Source: Brevundimonas aveniformis DSM 17977 (lineage in GTDB: Bacteria > Pseudomonadota > Alphaproteobacteria > Caulobacterales > Caulobacteraceae). Taken from it: 64,000 bases of DNA. The stretch is from contig NZ_AUAO01000003.1 in NCBI RefSeq assembly GCF_000428765.1, forward strand, positions 124,001 through 188,000, given 5' to 3'. Below, one piece after another: positions 48,977 through 58,441 of the stretch (the first letter of the stretch is position 1; each line of letters opens with the position of its first letter). Under the pieces are notes generated by a model that saw only the letters and a list, made by a program, of their open reading frames with translations, did not search any database and had not been told where the DNA came from. A program made the translations under genes and the position numbers.

Positions 48977-49065
48977 CGGCATCGGTTGGCTGAATCCATC
49001 TAAGGGCCTATATGTCAGGCCGTTCGCGGCCCATGAGTCTGGCCGCTACCTAAGGAGACGACCGC

Positions 49066-49290
49066 GTGGGCAGCTTCAGCATCTGGCATTGGGCCATCGT
49101 TATCGTTGTTGTGCTGCTGCTGTTCGGTGGCCGCGGCAAGCTGTCGGGCCTGATGGGTGATGCCGCCAAGGGCATCCGTGCCTTCCGCGACGGCCTCAAG
49201 AACGACGATGACGGGGCGAGCAACCGCGACGAGCCGCAAGCCGGATCGCTGCCCCAGTCTGAGCGCGAGCGCGAAGACGCCAACCGCTAG
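49066..49290 (+). CDS. tatA: Sec-independent protein translocase TatA
   Basis: Pore-forming Tat subunit of 74 residues: N-terminal helix ([40 protein letters not shown]) with the FGGRGK hinge and an amphipathic helix, then a charged tail. GTG start with AAGGAG eight bases upstream. It begins the tatABC operon, which exports folded twin-Arg proteins; a candidate client in this window is the FPGDML repeat protein at 9.1 kb. Confidence 0.95.
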   Translation: MGSFSIWHWAIVIVVVLLLFGGRGKLSGLMGDAAKGIRAFRDGLKNDDDGASNRDEPQAGSLPQSEREREDANR

Positions 49291-49314
49291 GGCGGGGCAA
49301 GGAGAGCCACAGGG

Positions 49315-49791
49315 ATGCTCGGCCCCGGAATTGGCGGGTTCGAACTGGTGGTCATCGCCCTGGTGGCGTTGATCGTCGTCGGCCCCAAGGATCTGCCGCT
49401 TTTGATGCGCCGTGTCGGGCAGATGCTCGGCCGTGCGCGCAAGATGGCGGCCGAGTTCCGGGCCAGCTTCGACGACATGGCCCGCCAGTCCGAACTGGAT
49501 GACCTGCGCAAGGAGGTCGAGGCTTTGAGGTCCGGGCAATTGGACGGCTTCGACAAGGGGGCCGTGGATACCTTCAAGGACATCGACGCCGAGCTGAAGA
49601 AGCCGCTGGCCTCGTCGCCTGAGATGAAAAAGCTCCCGCCGGCCTCCGCAGAGATGGAGGCGGTCATCCATACGCCGCCGATGACAGAACCCAGCCTTCC
49701 GGATTCCTCGCCTCAGACGACGACCAAGCCGCGACCCAAGGGGACCAAGCCGTCCAAGCCACGCGCGCCACGCAAGAAGGCGGGCGCATGA
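49315..49791 (+). CDS. tatB: Sec-independent protein translocase TatB
   Basis: Receptor subunit of 158 residues. Helix MLGPGIGGFELVVIALVALIVVGPKDLPLLMRRVGQ with the family's Glu and GPKDLP hinge, an amphipathic helix and coiled coil (ELDDLRKEVEAL), and a Pro/Lys-rich tail. Twenty-four bases after tatA and overlapping tatC. Confidence 0.94.
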   Translation: MLGPGIGGFELVVIALVALIVVGPKDLPLLMRRVGQMLGRARKMAAEFRASFDDMARQSELDDLRKEVEALRSGQLDGFDKGAVDTFKDIDAELKKPLASSPEMKKLPPASAEMEAVIHTPPMTEPSLPDSSPQTTTKPRPKGTKPSKPRAPRKKAGA

Positions 49792-50681
49792 CGAAGGCCG
49801 TTGACGAAGAAACCGAGATTGAGGCCTCGCGCGCGCCTCTGCTCGAACACCTGACCGAATTACGCTCACGCCTGATCGTGTGCGTGCTGGCGTTCATCGC
49901 CGCCTTCATTCTCTGTTTTGCCTTTGCCGAGCCGATCTCGCTGTTCCTGTTCCATCCGTTCCGGGTGGCCAACACGATCTTCACCAGCCAGGGGTCCGGG
50001 CATGGCCATGGACTGGAGCTGCTGACGGCCCTCATCCAGGCCACGGCGGCGCCGCCGACCGGGGGCGAGCCGCTGAACCTGGTGTTCACGGCTCCGCTGG
50101 AGTTCTTCTTCGCCAAGCTGAAGCTGGCCGGATTTGGCGCGGTGGTGCTGTGTTTTCCGGTGCTGGCCTGGCAGCTGTACCGGTTCGTCGCGCCGGGCCT
50201 GTATCGGAGAGAGAAGGGGGCCTTCCTGCCCTTCCTGTTCGCTTCGCCCGTGTTGTTCCTGATGGGCTCGGCGCTGGTCTATTATGTGATGCTGCCGTTT
50301 GTGCTGTGGTTCTCCTTGAGCCAGCAGATTTCGGGCGAGGGCATTCAGGTTCAGATGCTGCCCCGGATCGCCGAGTATCTGCAGCTTGTGACAGCGTTGA
50401 TCCTGGCGTTTGGCCTCAGCTTCCAGCTGCCGGTGGTGGTGACGCTTCTGGGAATGGCCGGCATCATCAACTCCAAGACCCTGGCTTCGGGACGCCGCTA
50501 CGCCATCGTCGGCGTGGTGGTTCTGGCTGCCGTCGTGACGCCGCCGGACCCGATCAGCCAACTGATGCTCGCAGCCCCTCTGGTGCTGCTCTACGAAATT
50601 TCGATCTGGTGCGTTCGCATCATCGAGTTGCGCCGGCGTGACGAAGCGCCGGACGAAGACCAGGAAGAGATCGCGGCGTGA
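49788..50681 (+). CDS. tatC: Sec-independent protein translocase TatC
   Basis: Six-helix core subunit of 297 residues that binds the twin-Arg signal. Typical LLEHLTELRSRLIVCVLAFIAAFILCF at the N-terminus with the conserved Glu, FTAPLEFFFAKLKLAGFGAVVLCFPVLAWQLYRFVAPGLYRREKG, and FGLSFQLPVVVTLLGMAGI. A 35-residue periplasmic insertion (SQGSGHGHGLELLTALIQATAAPPTGGEPLN) is longer than in E. coli. Instead of serS, the usual next gene in alphaproteobacteria, an M28 peptidase follows with four-base overlap. Confidence 0.96.
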   Translation: MTKAVDEETEIEASRAPLLEHLTELRSRLIVCVLAFIAAFILCFAFAEPISLFLFHPFRVANTIFTSQGSGHGHGLELLTALIQATAAPPTGGEPLNLVFTAPLEFFFAKLKLAGFGAVVLCFPVLAWQLYRFVAPGLYRREKGAFLPFLFASPVLFLMGSALVYYVMLPFVLWFSLSQQISGEGIQVQMLPRIAEYLQLVTALILAFGLSFQLPVVVTLLGMAGIINSKTLASGRRYAIVGVVVLAAVVTPPDPISQLMLAAPLVLLYEISIWCVRIIELRRRDEAPDEDQEEIAA

Positions 50682-51640
50682 AACTCTGGGCCATTGTTGT
50701 CGCGGGTCTGACCCTGGCGGGATGCGCCTACGGCGCACCGATCGTTGCCCAACAGGTGCAGCCGGCTCCGGTCAATGTCGAGCGGTTGATGACAGATGTG
50801 CGAGCCTTGTCCGCCGATGAGATGGAGGGGCGCGGCTTTGGTCAGCCGGGAGGGGATCGGGCGCGTGACTATGTGGTTGCCGCCTTCGAAGCGGCTGGCC
50901 TGGAACCGCTGGCGAGCGGCTGGCTGAAGCCGTTCACCGCGCGCGGGACGGCCGGCGAGAACGTTGTCGGCGTGGTGCGTGGCAGCGTGAACCCCGATCA
51001 GTGGATCGTGGTGACGGCCCATTATGACCATGAGGGCATCCAGAACGGGCAGATCTACAACGGTGCGGACGACAACGCCTCCGGCACGGCGGCATTGATC
51101 GAGTTGGCGCGACTGCTCAGGGATCACCCGCCGCGCCAATCGGTAATGTTTGTTGCGCTGGATGGCGAAGAGGCGGGCCTGTTGGGCGCGCGGGCCTTTG
51201 TGGCGGATTCGCCGGTGCCGTTGGACCGAGTGGTGCTCAACATCAACCTCGATATGGTATCGAGGGGCGACAACGGCATTCTGTGGGTGGTCGGCACACG
51301 GCTGTATCCGGCGCTGATCCCGGTCATCGAAGGCCTGCCACAACAGCCCGGCATCGAGCGTCGCTTCGGCTATGACGACCCGGCAGTGCGGGGCCGCAAC
51401 AACTGGGTCAATCTGTCCGATCAGGCCGCCTTTCACGCCCGCGGCGTGCCGTTTGTCTTCTTCAGCGTTGATGACCACGGCGATTATCACCAGCCGTCCG
51501 ACGACGCGGAGCGGATCGATGCGGCCTGGTATCGCGGTGCCGTGCAGACAGCGTGGGAGACGCTGATGGCCGTGGACCGTATGGACAATCCACAGTTTCG
51601 GGGTTCTCCTGTCGGTGTGCCCGCCACCACCAAGCCTTGA
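50678..51640 (+). CDS. M28-family aminopeptidase, lipoprotein
   Basis: Zinc peptidase of 320 residues beginning at a GTG overlapping the tatC stop. Signal sequence MKLWAIVVAGLTLAGCAYG with lipobox LAGC at Cys16. Metal ligands: His and Asp in VVTAHYDHEGI and GADDNASGTAALIELARLL, catalytic Glu in VALDGEEAGLLGARAFV, then NLDMVSRGDNG and a C-terminal His in FFSVDDHGDYHQPSDDAERID. Probably periplasmic, releasing N-terminal residues from peptides. Four bases before the next gene. Confidence 0.92.
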   Translation: MKLWAIVVAGLTLAGCAYGAPIVAQQVQPAPVNVERLMTDVRALSADEMEGRGFGQPGGDRARDYVVAAFEAAGLEPLASGWLKPFTARGTAGENVVGVVRGSVNPDQWIVVTAHYDHEGIQNGQIYNGADDNASGTAALIELARLLRDHPPRQSVMFVALDGEEAGLLGARAFVADSPVPLDRVVLNINLDMVSRGDNGILWVVGTRLYPALIPVIEGLPQQPGIERRFGYDDPAVRGRNNWVNLSDQAAFHARGVPFVFFSVDDHGDYHQPSDDAERIDAAWYRGAVQTAWETLMAVDRMDNPQFRGSPVGVPATTKP

Positions 51641-51644
51641 TCAA

Positions 51645-52226
51645 ATGCGCCGCCTCCTGATCGTTTTTGCCGCCGCCAGCCTGTTGCAGGCCTGTGAAGC
51701 CGGGACCGACCCCGCTCCGCCGGCACCGCCTGAGCCCGCGCCCTTGGCGGAGATGGCCCCGGTTCAGGGTTTTGCGCACCAGGCCGGGGCTGACCTGTTC
51801 GGCTACTATCTGCCGGCCAGCGACGTGCAGATCGACAATCTGAAGCTCAGCCATTTCCACCTGGGTCGTGACGTCGATTTTAATGAATGGGAACAGGCGC
51901 AAGGACGCGGGGCGACCAACTTCGCACCGGTCATGTTCCAGTTCGATGACCTGTCGTCGCCGACCGTCGCCAACGAACTGGGCGGACAGACGCCCGAAGT
52001 GATCGTTCGCGTCGTGCCGACGGGCTACGGCATCTCGGACAGTGTGGTGCGCTTTGCGGGCCAGGATCCGACGCTGGGTCTGGTGACCTTTGAAGGGAAT
52101 TTTATCCGCCCGACCTTTGATCAGGTCAGGGCCGACGGTGGCGATGACATTGTCTTGAGCGGCACCCTGACGATCGGCGATCATATCTATGAGGGCCAGT
52201 CGTTCAGCTGGACCGGCGGGGACTAG
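51645..52226 (+). CDS. Unknown lipoprotein
   Basis: Protein of 193 residues; signal MRRLLIVFAAASLLQACEAGTD with lipobox LLQAC at Cys17, then a Pro-rich linker (DPAPPAPPEPAPLAE) and a beta-rich domain (FGYYLPASDVQIDNLKLSHFHLGRDVDFNEWE, DDIVLSGTLTIGDHIYEGQSFSW). No family recognised. It starts four bases after the M28 stop, so it belongs to the tat-M28 transcript. Confidence 0.8.
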   Translation: MRRLLIVFAAASLLQACEAGTDPAPPAPPEPAPLAEMAPVQGFAHQAGADLFGYYLPASDVQIDNLKLSHFHLGRDVDFNEWEQAQGRGATNFAPVMFQFDDLSSPTVANELGGQTPEVIVRVVPTGYGISDSVVRFAGQDPTLGLVTFEGNFIRPTFDQVRADGGDDIVLSGTLTIGDHIYEGQSFSWTGGD

Positions 52227-52347
52227 GGCCGCCGTCGACGGATGACGGCGCGACGCGCCATTCCCGATATCCTCTGACACGAGGGCGTGTTGAGCGCGCC
52301 CGCCCGAACCGTCCGATCCCTGGCGATGAGAGATTTCATCGTTCGAC

Positions 52348-52387
52348 TTGCAAGCGGAACAAAACAAGAATAGAACAAACGCGGAAC
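52348..52387 (+). promoter_or_regulatory. LexA-type SOS operator and promoter
   Basis: GAAC-N7-GAAC at 52373-52387 is the exact alphaproteobacterial LexA box (GTTC-N7-GTTC read on the other strand). A second half-matching copy, GAAC-N7-GAAT, sits at 52357-52371. A promoter TTGCAA (52348-52353), 17 bases, TAGAAC (52371-52376) overlaps both, so LexA would block RNA polymerase directly. The 130 bases before it hold no gene. Confidence 0.8.
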
Positions 52388-52408
52388 AGAAATTCCAGGA
52401 GACGTCCA

Positions 52409-52498
52409 ATGGTCCGTGCGGTTCGTGAAACACTGTCACTCGCCTCGGTTGGGGCCTTTGTCTGGATGGTCTGGAGCGTGGCCGCCATGGCCGGCTGA
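52409..52498 (+). CDS. sidA: SidA-like SOS-induced division-inhibitor peptide (29 residues)
   Basis: An ORF of 29 codons with AGGAGA seven bases before its ATG and a LexA-type box ending 21 bases upstream. The product has a short basic start (MVRAVRETLSLAS) and a hydrophobic segment GAFVWMVWSVAAMAG that can span or insert in the membrane. In Caulobacter crescentus SidA is a 29-residue SOS-induced inner-membrane protein that inhibits division through FtsW. Same length, type, regulation and a location next to dnaE make this a likely orthologue. I could not align it to SidA itself, so the symbol is provisional. Confidence 0.75.
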   Translation: MVRAVRETLSLASVGAFVWMVWSVAAMAG

Positions 52499-52582
52499 AA
52501 CCGTCCACAGCGCAGACGCCGTAAGTGCTTGAGCCGGACGGCGGCACCGGCGACCATAGGGTGGTTTTAGACTCGAAAGGCC

Positions 52583-55500
52583 GTGCGCGTGAGCGAAGGC
52601 TTCGTCCATCTCAGGGTTCGCAGCGCCTATTCCTTGCTGGAGGGGGCGATCAAGGCGGGCAAGCTGGGTCGGCTCGCCGCCGATTCTCAGATGCCGGCGA
52701 TCGGTATTGCCGACCGGACCAATCTGTTTGGAGCCCTCGAGTTTTCGCAGGCTTGCAAGGAAGCGGGCGTGCAGCCGATTGTCGGCTGCGCCCTGCCGGT
52801 CACGGGGATCGGGGGGCAGCGGACGGAGCGTTGGGCCCGGACGTCGACAGTGGTGCTGTTGGCGCAGGACGAGGTGGGCTGGGCGAATCTGTCGGTTCTG
52901 TCGTCCGCGGCCTACCTGGAAATTGATGCCGCCGAGGAGCCCTCAGTCCCGTGGTCGAAGGTTGCCGAGCATGCCGAAGGCCTGATCCTGTTGTCAGGAG
53001 GGCCGGACGGTCCGGTTGATCCCCTGTTCGTTCAAGGGCGCGCCGATGAGGCCCGAAAGACCCTGACGGAGATGAAATCGATCTTCAAAGATCGGTTCTA
53101 TATCGAGCTGCAAAGGCATGAATTAGCAGAGGAACGACTGGCCGAAGCAGGCTTGGTGTCCTTTGCCTACGACCATGATGTGCCGTTGGTGGCGACCAAT
53201 GACGTCTATTTCGGCCCGCCGCATATGGCCAAGGCCCACGAAGCGCTGATCGCCATAGCGGATGGGGCGTTTCTGGGGCAGGAAGATCGCCGCAAGACAA
53301 CGCCGGAGCACTGGTTCAAGCCGGCCTCGGATATGCGGGCCCTCTTTGCGGATATGCCGGAGGCCTGTGACAACACCGTCGACATTGCGCGCCGCTGTGC
53401 CTTCCTCGTTCAACCCCGGGATCCCATCCTGCCGCGGTTCGATACCGGCCAAGGCCGCTCCGAGGCTGAGGAACTGGCACACCAGGCGCGCGAAGGCCTG
53501 AAGGTTCGTCTTGAGGGTCTGGAGCTGGCCGCCGAGGCGGCGGACTACTGGGCACGCCTGGATCGCGAAATCGGCGTGATTCAATCGATGGGGTTCGCCG
53601 GTTACTTCCTCATCGTTTCTGACTTCATCAAATGGGCCAAGGCCCACGACATTCCCGTGGGGCCGGGCCGCGGCTCGGGCGCGGGATCGATGGTCGCCTG
53701 GGCCATGGCGATCACCGATCTGGACCCGCTCCGCTTTGGTTTGCTGTTTGAGCGGTTTCTGAATCCGGAGCGGGTGTCGATGCCCGACTTCGACGTCGAT
53801 TTCTGCCAGGAACGTCGCGACGAGGTCATCGCCTACGTGCAGGAAAAGTACGGCGTTGATCGGGTCGCCCAGATCATCACCTTCGGCACGCTTCAGGCGC
53901 GTGCCGTTCTGCGCGATGTCGGTCGGGTGATGCAGATGCCGCTGGGGCAGGTCGACCGCCTAGCCAAGATGGTGCCGAACAATCCGGCCAATCCCGTTAC
54001 CCTGGCCCAGGCGGTGGAACTGGAACCGCGCCTCAAGGAGGCCAAGCGCGAGGACCGGACCGTCGAGGCGCTGATCGAGACATCGCAGAGCCTGGAAGGG
54101 CTGTATCGCAATGCCTCGACCCATGCGGCCGGCATCGTCATCGGCGACCGCGCCCTGACCGAGCTGACCCCGCTCTACAAGGACCCGCGCTCGGACATCC
54201 CGGCGACGCAGTTCAACATGAAGTGGGTCGAGCCGGCGGGTCTGGTGAAGTTCGACTTCCTCGGGCTCAAGACCCTGACCGTGTTGGAGCGCGCACTGGG
54301 CTACCTCGAGAAGCGGGGGGTGCGCATTGATCTGCTGAACCTGCCGTTGAAAGATCCGGCGACCTTCGAGCTGATGGCGTCGGGCCAGACGATCGGCGTG
54401 TTCCAGCTGGAAAGCCAGGGCATGCGCGACACGCTGCGCAAGATGCGCTGTGAGAGCCTAGAAGAGATCATCGCCTTGATCTCACTCTATCGGCCTGGAC
54501 CGATGGAGATGATCGACACCTATGTGGATCGTAAGTTCGGCCGGCAGGAGGTGGATGTTCTGCACCCGAGCCTGGCCCCGATTCTGACCGAAACCTACGG
54601 GGTCATCATCTATCAGGAACAGGTGATGCAGATCGCCCAGATCCTGTCGGGCTACAGCCTGGGCGAAGCCGATTTGCTGCGCCGGGCCATGGGCAAGAAA
54701 AAGCCCGAAGAAATGGCCAAGCAGAAAGTCCGCTTCATGGACGGCGCCCGGGCCCAGGGCGTCGACCCCGACCGAGCCGACTTCATTTTCGAGCTGGTCG
54801 CCAAGTTCGCGGGATACGGCTTCAACAAGTCGCACGCGGCCGCCTACGCCCTGATCTCGTTCCAGACCGGCTATCTCAAGGCCAACCACCCGGTTGAGTT
54901 CATCGCAGCCTCGATGTCGCTGGATGCGGCTAATACGGACAAGCTGGCGGTCTTCTATCAGGACGCCCGGCGTTTCGACGTTCCGGTGCGGGCCCCGGAC
55001 ATCAACCGCTCCATGGCTGATTTCGATGTTGAGGATGGCCAGGTGCTCTATGCCCTGGGTGCGATCCGCAACGTCGGTATGGAGGCGATGAAGACCGTGG
55101 TGGCCGTTCGCGAAGACGGCGGGCCTTTCACCGACATCTTTGATTTCCTTGAGCGGATTGACCCCAAGGCCGTCAACAAGCGGGCCATTGAGAACCTGGC
55201 CCGGGCCGGGGCCTTTGATTCCATCCACCCCAACCGGCGCCAGCTCGTCGAATGCGCCGATGTTCTGGTCGCTCACGCCCAATCGATGGCGGCGGAGCGG
55301 GCCTCATCTCAGGTCAGCCTGTTCGGAGAAGACCAGGCGGATGCGTCGCGGCCCCGGCTCAATCCGATTGAAGACTGGATCGGGCCGGACCGTCTGGACG
55401 AGGAGTTTGCCGCGGTCGGCTACTATTTGTCGGGCCACCCGCTGGAAGACATGGTCAGCGTGTTGCGCAAGCGTCGCGTGACCCTGTTTGCGGAGGCTCT

Positions 55501-56011
55501 GCCCCAGGCCGAGGCCGGCCATGAAGCCTTCATGATGGCCGGCGTTGTGCGCCGCCGTCAGGAGCGTGCCTCAGCCCGCACGGGGGAGAAATTCGCCTTC
55601 GTCGCCTTTTCGGATCCGACGGGAGAGTTCGAGGTTCTGTTCCCGCCCGAACAGCTGCGCAACTGTCGTGACGTGCTTGAGCCGGGTGCCGGCGTGATGC
55701 TGAGGGTCCGAGCCAAGGCCGCCGATGGCGAGGTCCGTTGGTTCGGCGATGATGCCCAGCCGATCGCGGCCGTTGTCGATGCGGCTGAGGGGCTTCGCGT
55801 ATTCGTCTCACCCGGCTCGGTGCAGATGGAGTCGATCAAGGCACGTTTGAAACCGGCTGCGGTCGAGCGTGGAGGCGAGGTCACTCTGGTGGCCGCCTTG
55901 CAGGGGCGTGCTGAGGTCGAGGTCCGTCTTCCGGGACGATACCGCCTTGATGCGGCCCTGCGTGGTGCCTTGAAGGCGTCGCCCGGGGTGCTGATGCTGG
56001 AAGACGCCTGA
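52583..56011 (+). CDS. dnaE: DNA polymerase III subunit alpha
   Basis: Replicative polymerase catalytic subunit, 1142 residues. N-terminal PHP domain begins [17 protein letters not shown]; the second His of the ancestral HxH motif is Arg, as in other proofreading-free PHP domains. Catalytic acids lie in [16 protein letters not shown], and [16 protein letters not shown], the fingers [29 protein letters not shown] and [22 protein letters not shown] follow. C-terminal HhH, OB ([23 protein letters not shown]) and tau-binding parts are complete. The start is a GTG; an 84-base gap separates it from the SidA-like ORF, so it may have its own promoter. Confidence 0.98.
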   Translation: MRVSEGFVHLRVRSAYSLLEGAIKAGKLGRLAADSQMPAIGIADRTNLFGALEFSQACKEAGVQPIVGCALPVTGIGGQRTERWARTSTVVLLAQDEVGWANLSVLSSAAYLEIDAAEEPSVPWSKVAEHAEGLILLSGGPDGPVDPLFVQGRADEARKTLTEMKSIFKDRFYIELQRHELAEERLAEAGLVSFAYDHDVPLVATNDVYFGPPHMAKAHEALIAIADGAFLGQEDRRKTTPEHWFKPASDMRALFADMPEACDNTVDIARRCAFLVQPRDPILPRFDTGQGRSEAEELAHQAREGLKVRLEGLELAAEAADYWARLDREIGVIQSMGFAGYFLIVSDFIKWAKAHDIPVGPGRGSGAGSMVAWAMAITDLDPLRFGLLFERFLNPERVSMPDFDVDFCQERRDEVIAYVQEKYGVDRVAQIITFGTLQARAVLRDVGRVMQMPLGQVDRLAKMVPNNPANPVTLAQAVELEPRLKEAKREDRTVEALIETSQSLEGLYRNASTHAAGIVIGDRALTELTPLYKDPRSDIPATQFNMKWVEPAGLVKFDFLGLKTLTVLERALGYLEKRGVRIDLLNLPLKDPATFELMASGQTIGVFQLESQGMRDTLRKMRCESLEEIIALISLYRPGPMEMIDTYVDRKFGRQEVDVLHPSLAPILTETYGVIIYQEQVMQIAQILSGYSLGEADLLRRAMGKKKPEEMAKQKVRFMDGARAQGVDPDRADFIFELVAKFAGYGFNKSHAAAYALISFQTGYLKANHPVEFIAASMSLDAANTDKLAVFYQDARRFDVPVRAPDINRSMADFDVEDGQVLYALGAIRNVGMEAMKTVVAVREDGGPFTDIFDFLERIDPKAVNKRAIENLARAGAFDSIHPNRRQLVECADVLVAHAQSMAAERASSQVSLFGEDQADASRPRLNPIEDWIGPDRLDEEFAAVGYYLSGHPLEDMVSVLRKRRVTLFAEALPQAEAGHEAFMMAGVVRRRQERASARTGEKFAFVAFSDPTGEFEVLFPPEQLRNCRDVLEPGAGVMLRVRAKAADGEVRWFGDDAQPIAAVVDAAEGLRVFVSPGSVQMESIKARLKPAAVERGGEVTLVAALQGRAEVEVRLPGRYRLDAALRGALKASPGVLMLEDA

Positions 56012-56063
56012 TCGGCGGCTTCGCAGGCGTGGCGCGCCCAAGGAATCGCGGCAAGGTCCAGGC

Positions 56064-57371
56064 ATGACAGGAACCGTGCTTATTCTCGGGGCCTCAGGCT
56101 TCATCGGTTCTCATCTCGCCCAGGCGTTTGCGCGCGCGGGCTGGACCGTGCGTGCGGGGGCCAGAAACCCGGTGGAGGCCCGACGGCGGATGCCGTCCAT
56201 GGATTGGGTGAAAGCCGATTTTGCCGATCTGACCGACGCCGCGGGATGGATGCCTCTGCTGGCCGGCGTCGATGCCGTCATCAACTGTGTCGGTGTGCTT
56301 CAGGATGGGGCCGGGGAGCGCAATGCCGTCGCCCATGTTGCCGGCCCGCGCGCGCTGATGTCGGCCTGTGAGGGCGCGGGTATCCGCCGATTGATTCACC
56401 TGTCAGCCGTGGGGGCGGACGAATCCGCGGGGACCGCCTACGGTCGTTCGAAGGCTGAGGCGGAACGGCTCGTCGAGGCGTCGAGCCTGAGCTGGGTCAT
56501 TCTCAGGCCTTCGCTTGTAGTGGCGCGGGCAAGTTATGGTGGCACATCCATGTTGCGGGGATTGGCCGCCTTTCCCGGTGTCATCCCTGTGCTGGGAGGG
56601 GAGCAGCATTTTCGTCCCCTGGCGATGGCGGACCTCTGTGACGTCACCCTGGCGCTGGCCGGACGTTCGGAAGGGATCCGGCTGAAGCTGGATGTCGGCG
56701 GTCCCGATCTGGTGACCCAGGCCGATCTGCTGGTCGGGCTGAGGGGCTGGCTGGGGCTCAAGCCGGCTTCGGTCTTACGGATCCCGGCCTGGGTTGCCTG
56801 GCCTGCCGTCAAACTGGGGGACCTGTTGGGCTGGCTTGGCTGGTCTTCGCCGTTTCGAACTACGTCTGTCCGTCAGATGGCCTATGGGGCAGCGGGAACG
56901 TCGCCAGAAGCCGTGACGCAGGCCACAGGGATCGTGCCGCGAGGGTTTGCCGAGGTTCTGGGTGCTGAGCCATCGACCACGGCGGATCGGTGGCAGGCCC
57001 GCCTGTATTTTGTTCGCCCGATGGCAATCGTCGTGCTGGGGGTTTTCTGGCTGGTGACCGGACTGGTCACGCTTGGGCCGGGTTTCGAGGCGGCTCGCCA
57101 GCATCTGGTCACGGCTGGATTTAGTGACAATGCCGCCTGGCACGGGGCCTGGTGGGGCGGCTGGTTCGACGTGGTCATGGGGTTGGCGCTTTGGGTGCGG
57201 CCCTGGACACGGCCTGTGGCGGTGGGAATGGTCCTGGCGACGGTCGGGTATCTGATCGGCGCGACGCTGTGGGCCCCACAGTTGTGGCTCGATCCCCTTG
57301 GGCCGTGGGTGAAGGTGCTGCCGATGATGGTGTTATGCCTGTTTGTCGCGGCCACGGATGACCGGCGATGA
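56064..57371 (+). CDS. SDR (NAD(P)-binding) protein fused to DoxX-like membrane domain
   Basis: Protein of 435 residues. Residues 1-210 form an atypical/extended SDR Rossmann domain: VLILGASGFIGSHLAQAFARAGWTVRAGARN, GVDAVINCVGVLQ, LIHLSAVGADESAGTAYGRSKAEAERLV, as in NmrA/NDUFA9-like proteins. Residues about 315-435 contain four membrane helices of DoxX type (MAIVVLGVFWLVTGLVTLGPGF, WWGGWFDVVMGLALW). The fusion thus places a dinucleotide-binding domain at the membrane. It overlaps the DUF2269 gene by four bases; the pair likely acts together. Reaction unknown. Confidence 0.85.
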   Translation: MTGTVLILGASGFIGSHLAQAFARAGWTVRAGARNPVEARRRMPSMDWVKADFADLTDAAGWMPLLAGVDAVINCVGVLQDGAGERNAVAHVAGPRALMSACEGAGIRRLIHLSAVGADESAGTAYGRSKAEAERLVEASSLSWVILRPSLVVARASYGGTSMLRGLAAFPGVIPVLGGEQHFRPLAMADLCDVTLALAGRSEGIRLKLDVGGPDLVTQADLLVGLRGWLGLKPASVLRIPAWVAWPAVKLGDLLGWLGWSSPFRTTSVRQMAYGAAGTSPEAVTQATGIVPRGFAEVLGAEPSTTADRWQARLYFVRPMAIVVLGVFWLVTGLVTLGPGFEAARQHLVTAGFSDNAAWHGAWWGGWFDVVMGLALWVRPWTRPVAVGMVLATVGYLIGATLWAPQLWLDPLGPWVKVLPMMVLCLFVAATDDRR

Positions 57372-57838
57372 CGGCCTATTTTCTGGTCAAGCTGGTGCAC
57401 ATCCTGTCGGGGGCGGTGCTGTTCGGAACGGGAGCCGGGATCGCGTTCTTCATGCTGCGGGCCCATGCCAGCCGCGATCCGGCGACAGTGGCGGCGGTGG
57501 CGCGGATTGTGGTGCTGGCCGACTATGTCTTCACGGCGACTGCCGTTGTCGTGCAGCCGATCTCGGGGCTGATGCTGATCTCGCTCCAAGGCTACAGCCT
57601 GATGGAGCCGTGGCTGATGGTGGCCTATGGCCTCTACGCGCTGACAGGCCTGTGCTGGCTGCCGGTTGTGGTGATTCAGATCCGGCTCAAGCGTTTGGCT
57701 GAACAAGCCGTCGCAGACGGCAGCGAGCTCCCGCCAGCCTATAGTCGGCTTTACCGGCTCTGGTTTGCACTGGGGTGGCCGGCCTTTGCGGCGGTCCTGG
57801 GCATCTATTGGTTGATGATTGCCAAGCCGGACTTCTAG
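57368..57838 (+). CDS. DUF2269 family membrane protein
   Basis: Four-helix membrane protein of 156 residues with KLVHILSGAVLFGTGAGIAFFMLRAH at the start, QPISGLMLISLQGYSLMEPWL and a final helix WFALGWPAFAAVLGIYWLM, matching DUF2269. ATGA overlap with the SDR/DoxX gene. It converges with and overlaps the next minus-strand gene by four bases at the stops. Function unknown. Confidence 0.86.
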   Translation: MTAYFLVKLVHILSGAVLFGTGAGIAFFMLRAHASRDPATVAAVARIVVLADYVFTATAVVVQPISGLMLISLQGYSLMEPWLMVAYGLYALTGLCWLPVVVIQIRLKRLAEQAVADGSELPPAYSRLYRLWFALGWPAFAAVLGIYWLMIAKPDF

Positions 57839-58383
57839 CGACCCGAGAGCAAGGCGCGCCGCGCCGCCGCGACCAGCGCGTCGAAGCTGTCGACCTGCTC
57901 CACGCCGTAGAATTCGGACGTGATATCGATATTGCCCTTTCGCCAGAACCCCGGCGGACACAGCACGATCAACCGACCAGACCTGGCATACAGACCGAAC
58001 TCCAGTAGCGAGATGGGGCTCTGGGAAGCCGGGTCGAGGTACATGACGATGACGTCCGCGCTTTCGAGGGCGGAGAGCTCCCATTCGACCTGGCGACGGA
58101 ACTCAGGCTCATCAGCCTCGGTGCGCCAGGTGGAATCCCAATCGCTCCGGCGCGGATTCAGGAGGACAACATCCATATCCGACAGGGCATCGGCGAACTC
58201 GGTCTGCCAGTCGGGCGTCGCGCCCATATTGATCGACCCGGCCACAAAGACGCGGGGTCGAGGATCGTCTTGCAAGAGCGGGGCGGGCGAGGTGATCAAG
58301 GTGGCTCCGACGGTTTGGGCGTGCGCAAGGGAATGGGCAGCCATGCCCATGCAGACCGTGAAGGCAAACAACAAGATCTTCAT
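57835..58383 (-). CDS. Exported nucleoside 2-deoxyribosyltransferase-like protein
   Basis: Protein of 182 residues. MKILLFAFTVCMGMAAHSLAHAQ is a Sec signal peptide. The mature part matches the nucleoside 2-deoxyribosyltransferase-like fold: PRVFVAGSINMG, WQTEFADAL, VVLLNPRRSDWDSTW, QVEWELSALESADVIVMYLDP, SPISLLEFGLYARSGRLIVLCP. The Glu in LLEFGLY corresponds to the family's nucleophile. This fold normally works in the cytoplasm on nucleosides, so an exported version is odd. Start set at the ATG at 58383, since sequence upstream is the divergent promoter. Converges on the DUF2269 gene. Confidence 0.82.
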   Translation of the reverse strand: MKILLFAFTVCMGMAAHSLAHAQTVGATLITSPAPLLQDDPRPRVFVAGSINMGATPDWQTEFADALSDMDVVLLNPRRSDWDSTWRTEADEPEFRRQVEWELSALESADVIVMYLDPASQSPISLLEFGLYARSGRLIVLCPPGFWRKGNIDITSEFYGVEQVDSFDALVAAARRALLSGR

Positions 58384-58441
58384 GTCGGCGAGCCTACCAT
58401 TCTCGCCCGAAGGCGTAACTGCTGGATACGCGACGTGACGG

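Noticed and set aside
52230..52320. Small GC-rich inverted repeats between the lipoprotein gene and the SidA-like promoter
   Set aside because: Short stems (GCCGTC/GACGGC) without T-tract; common by chance in GC-rich DNA.
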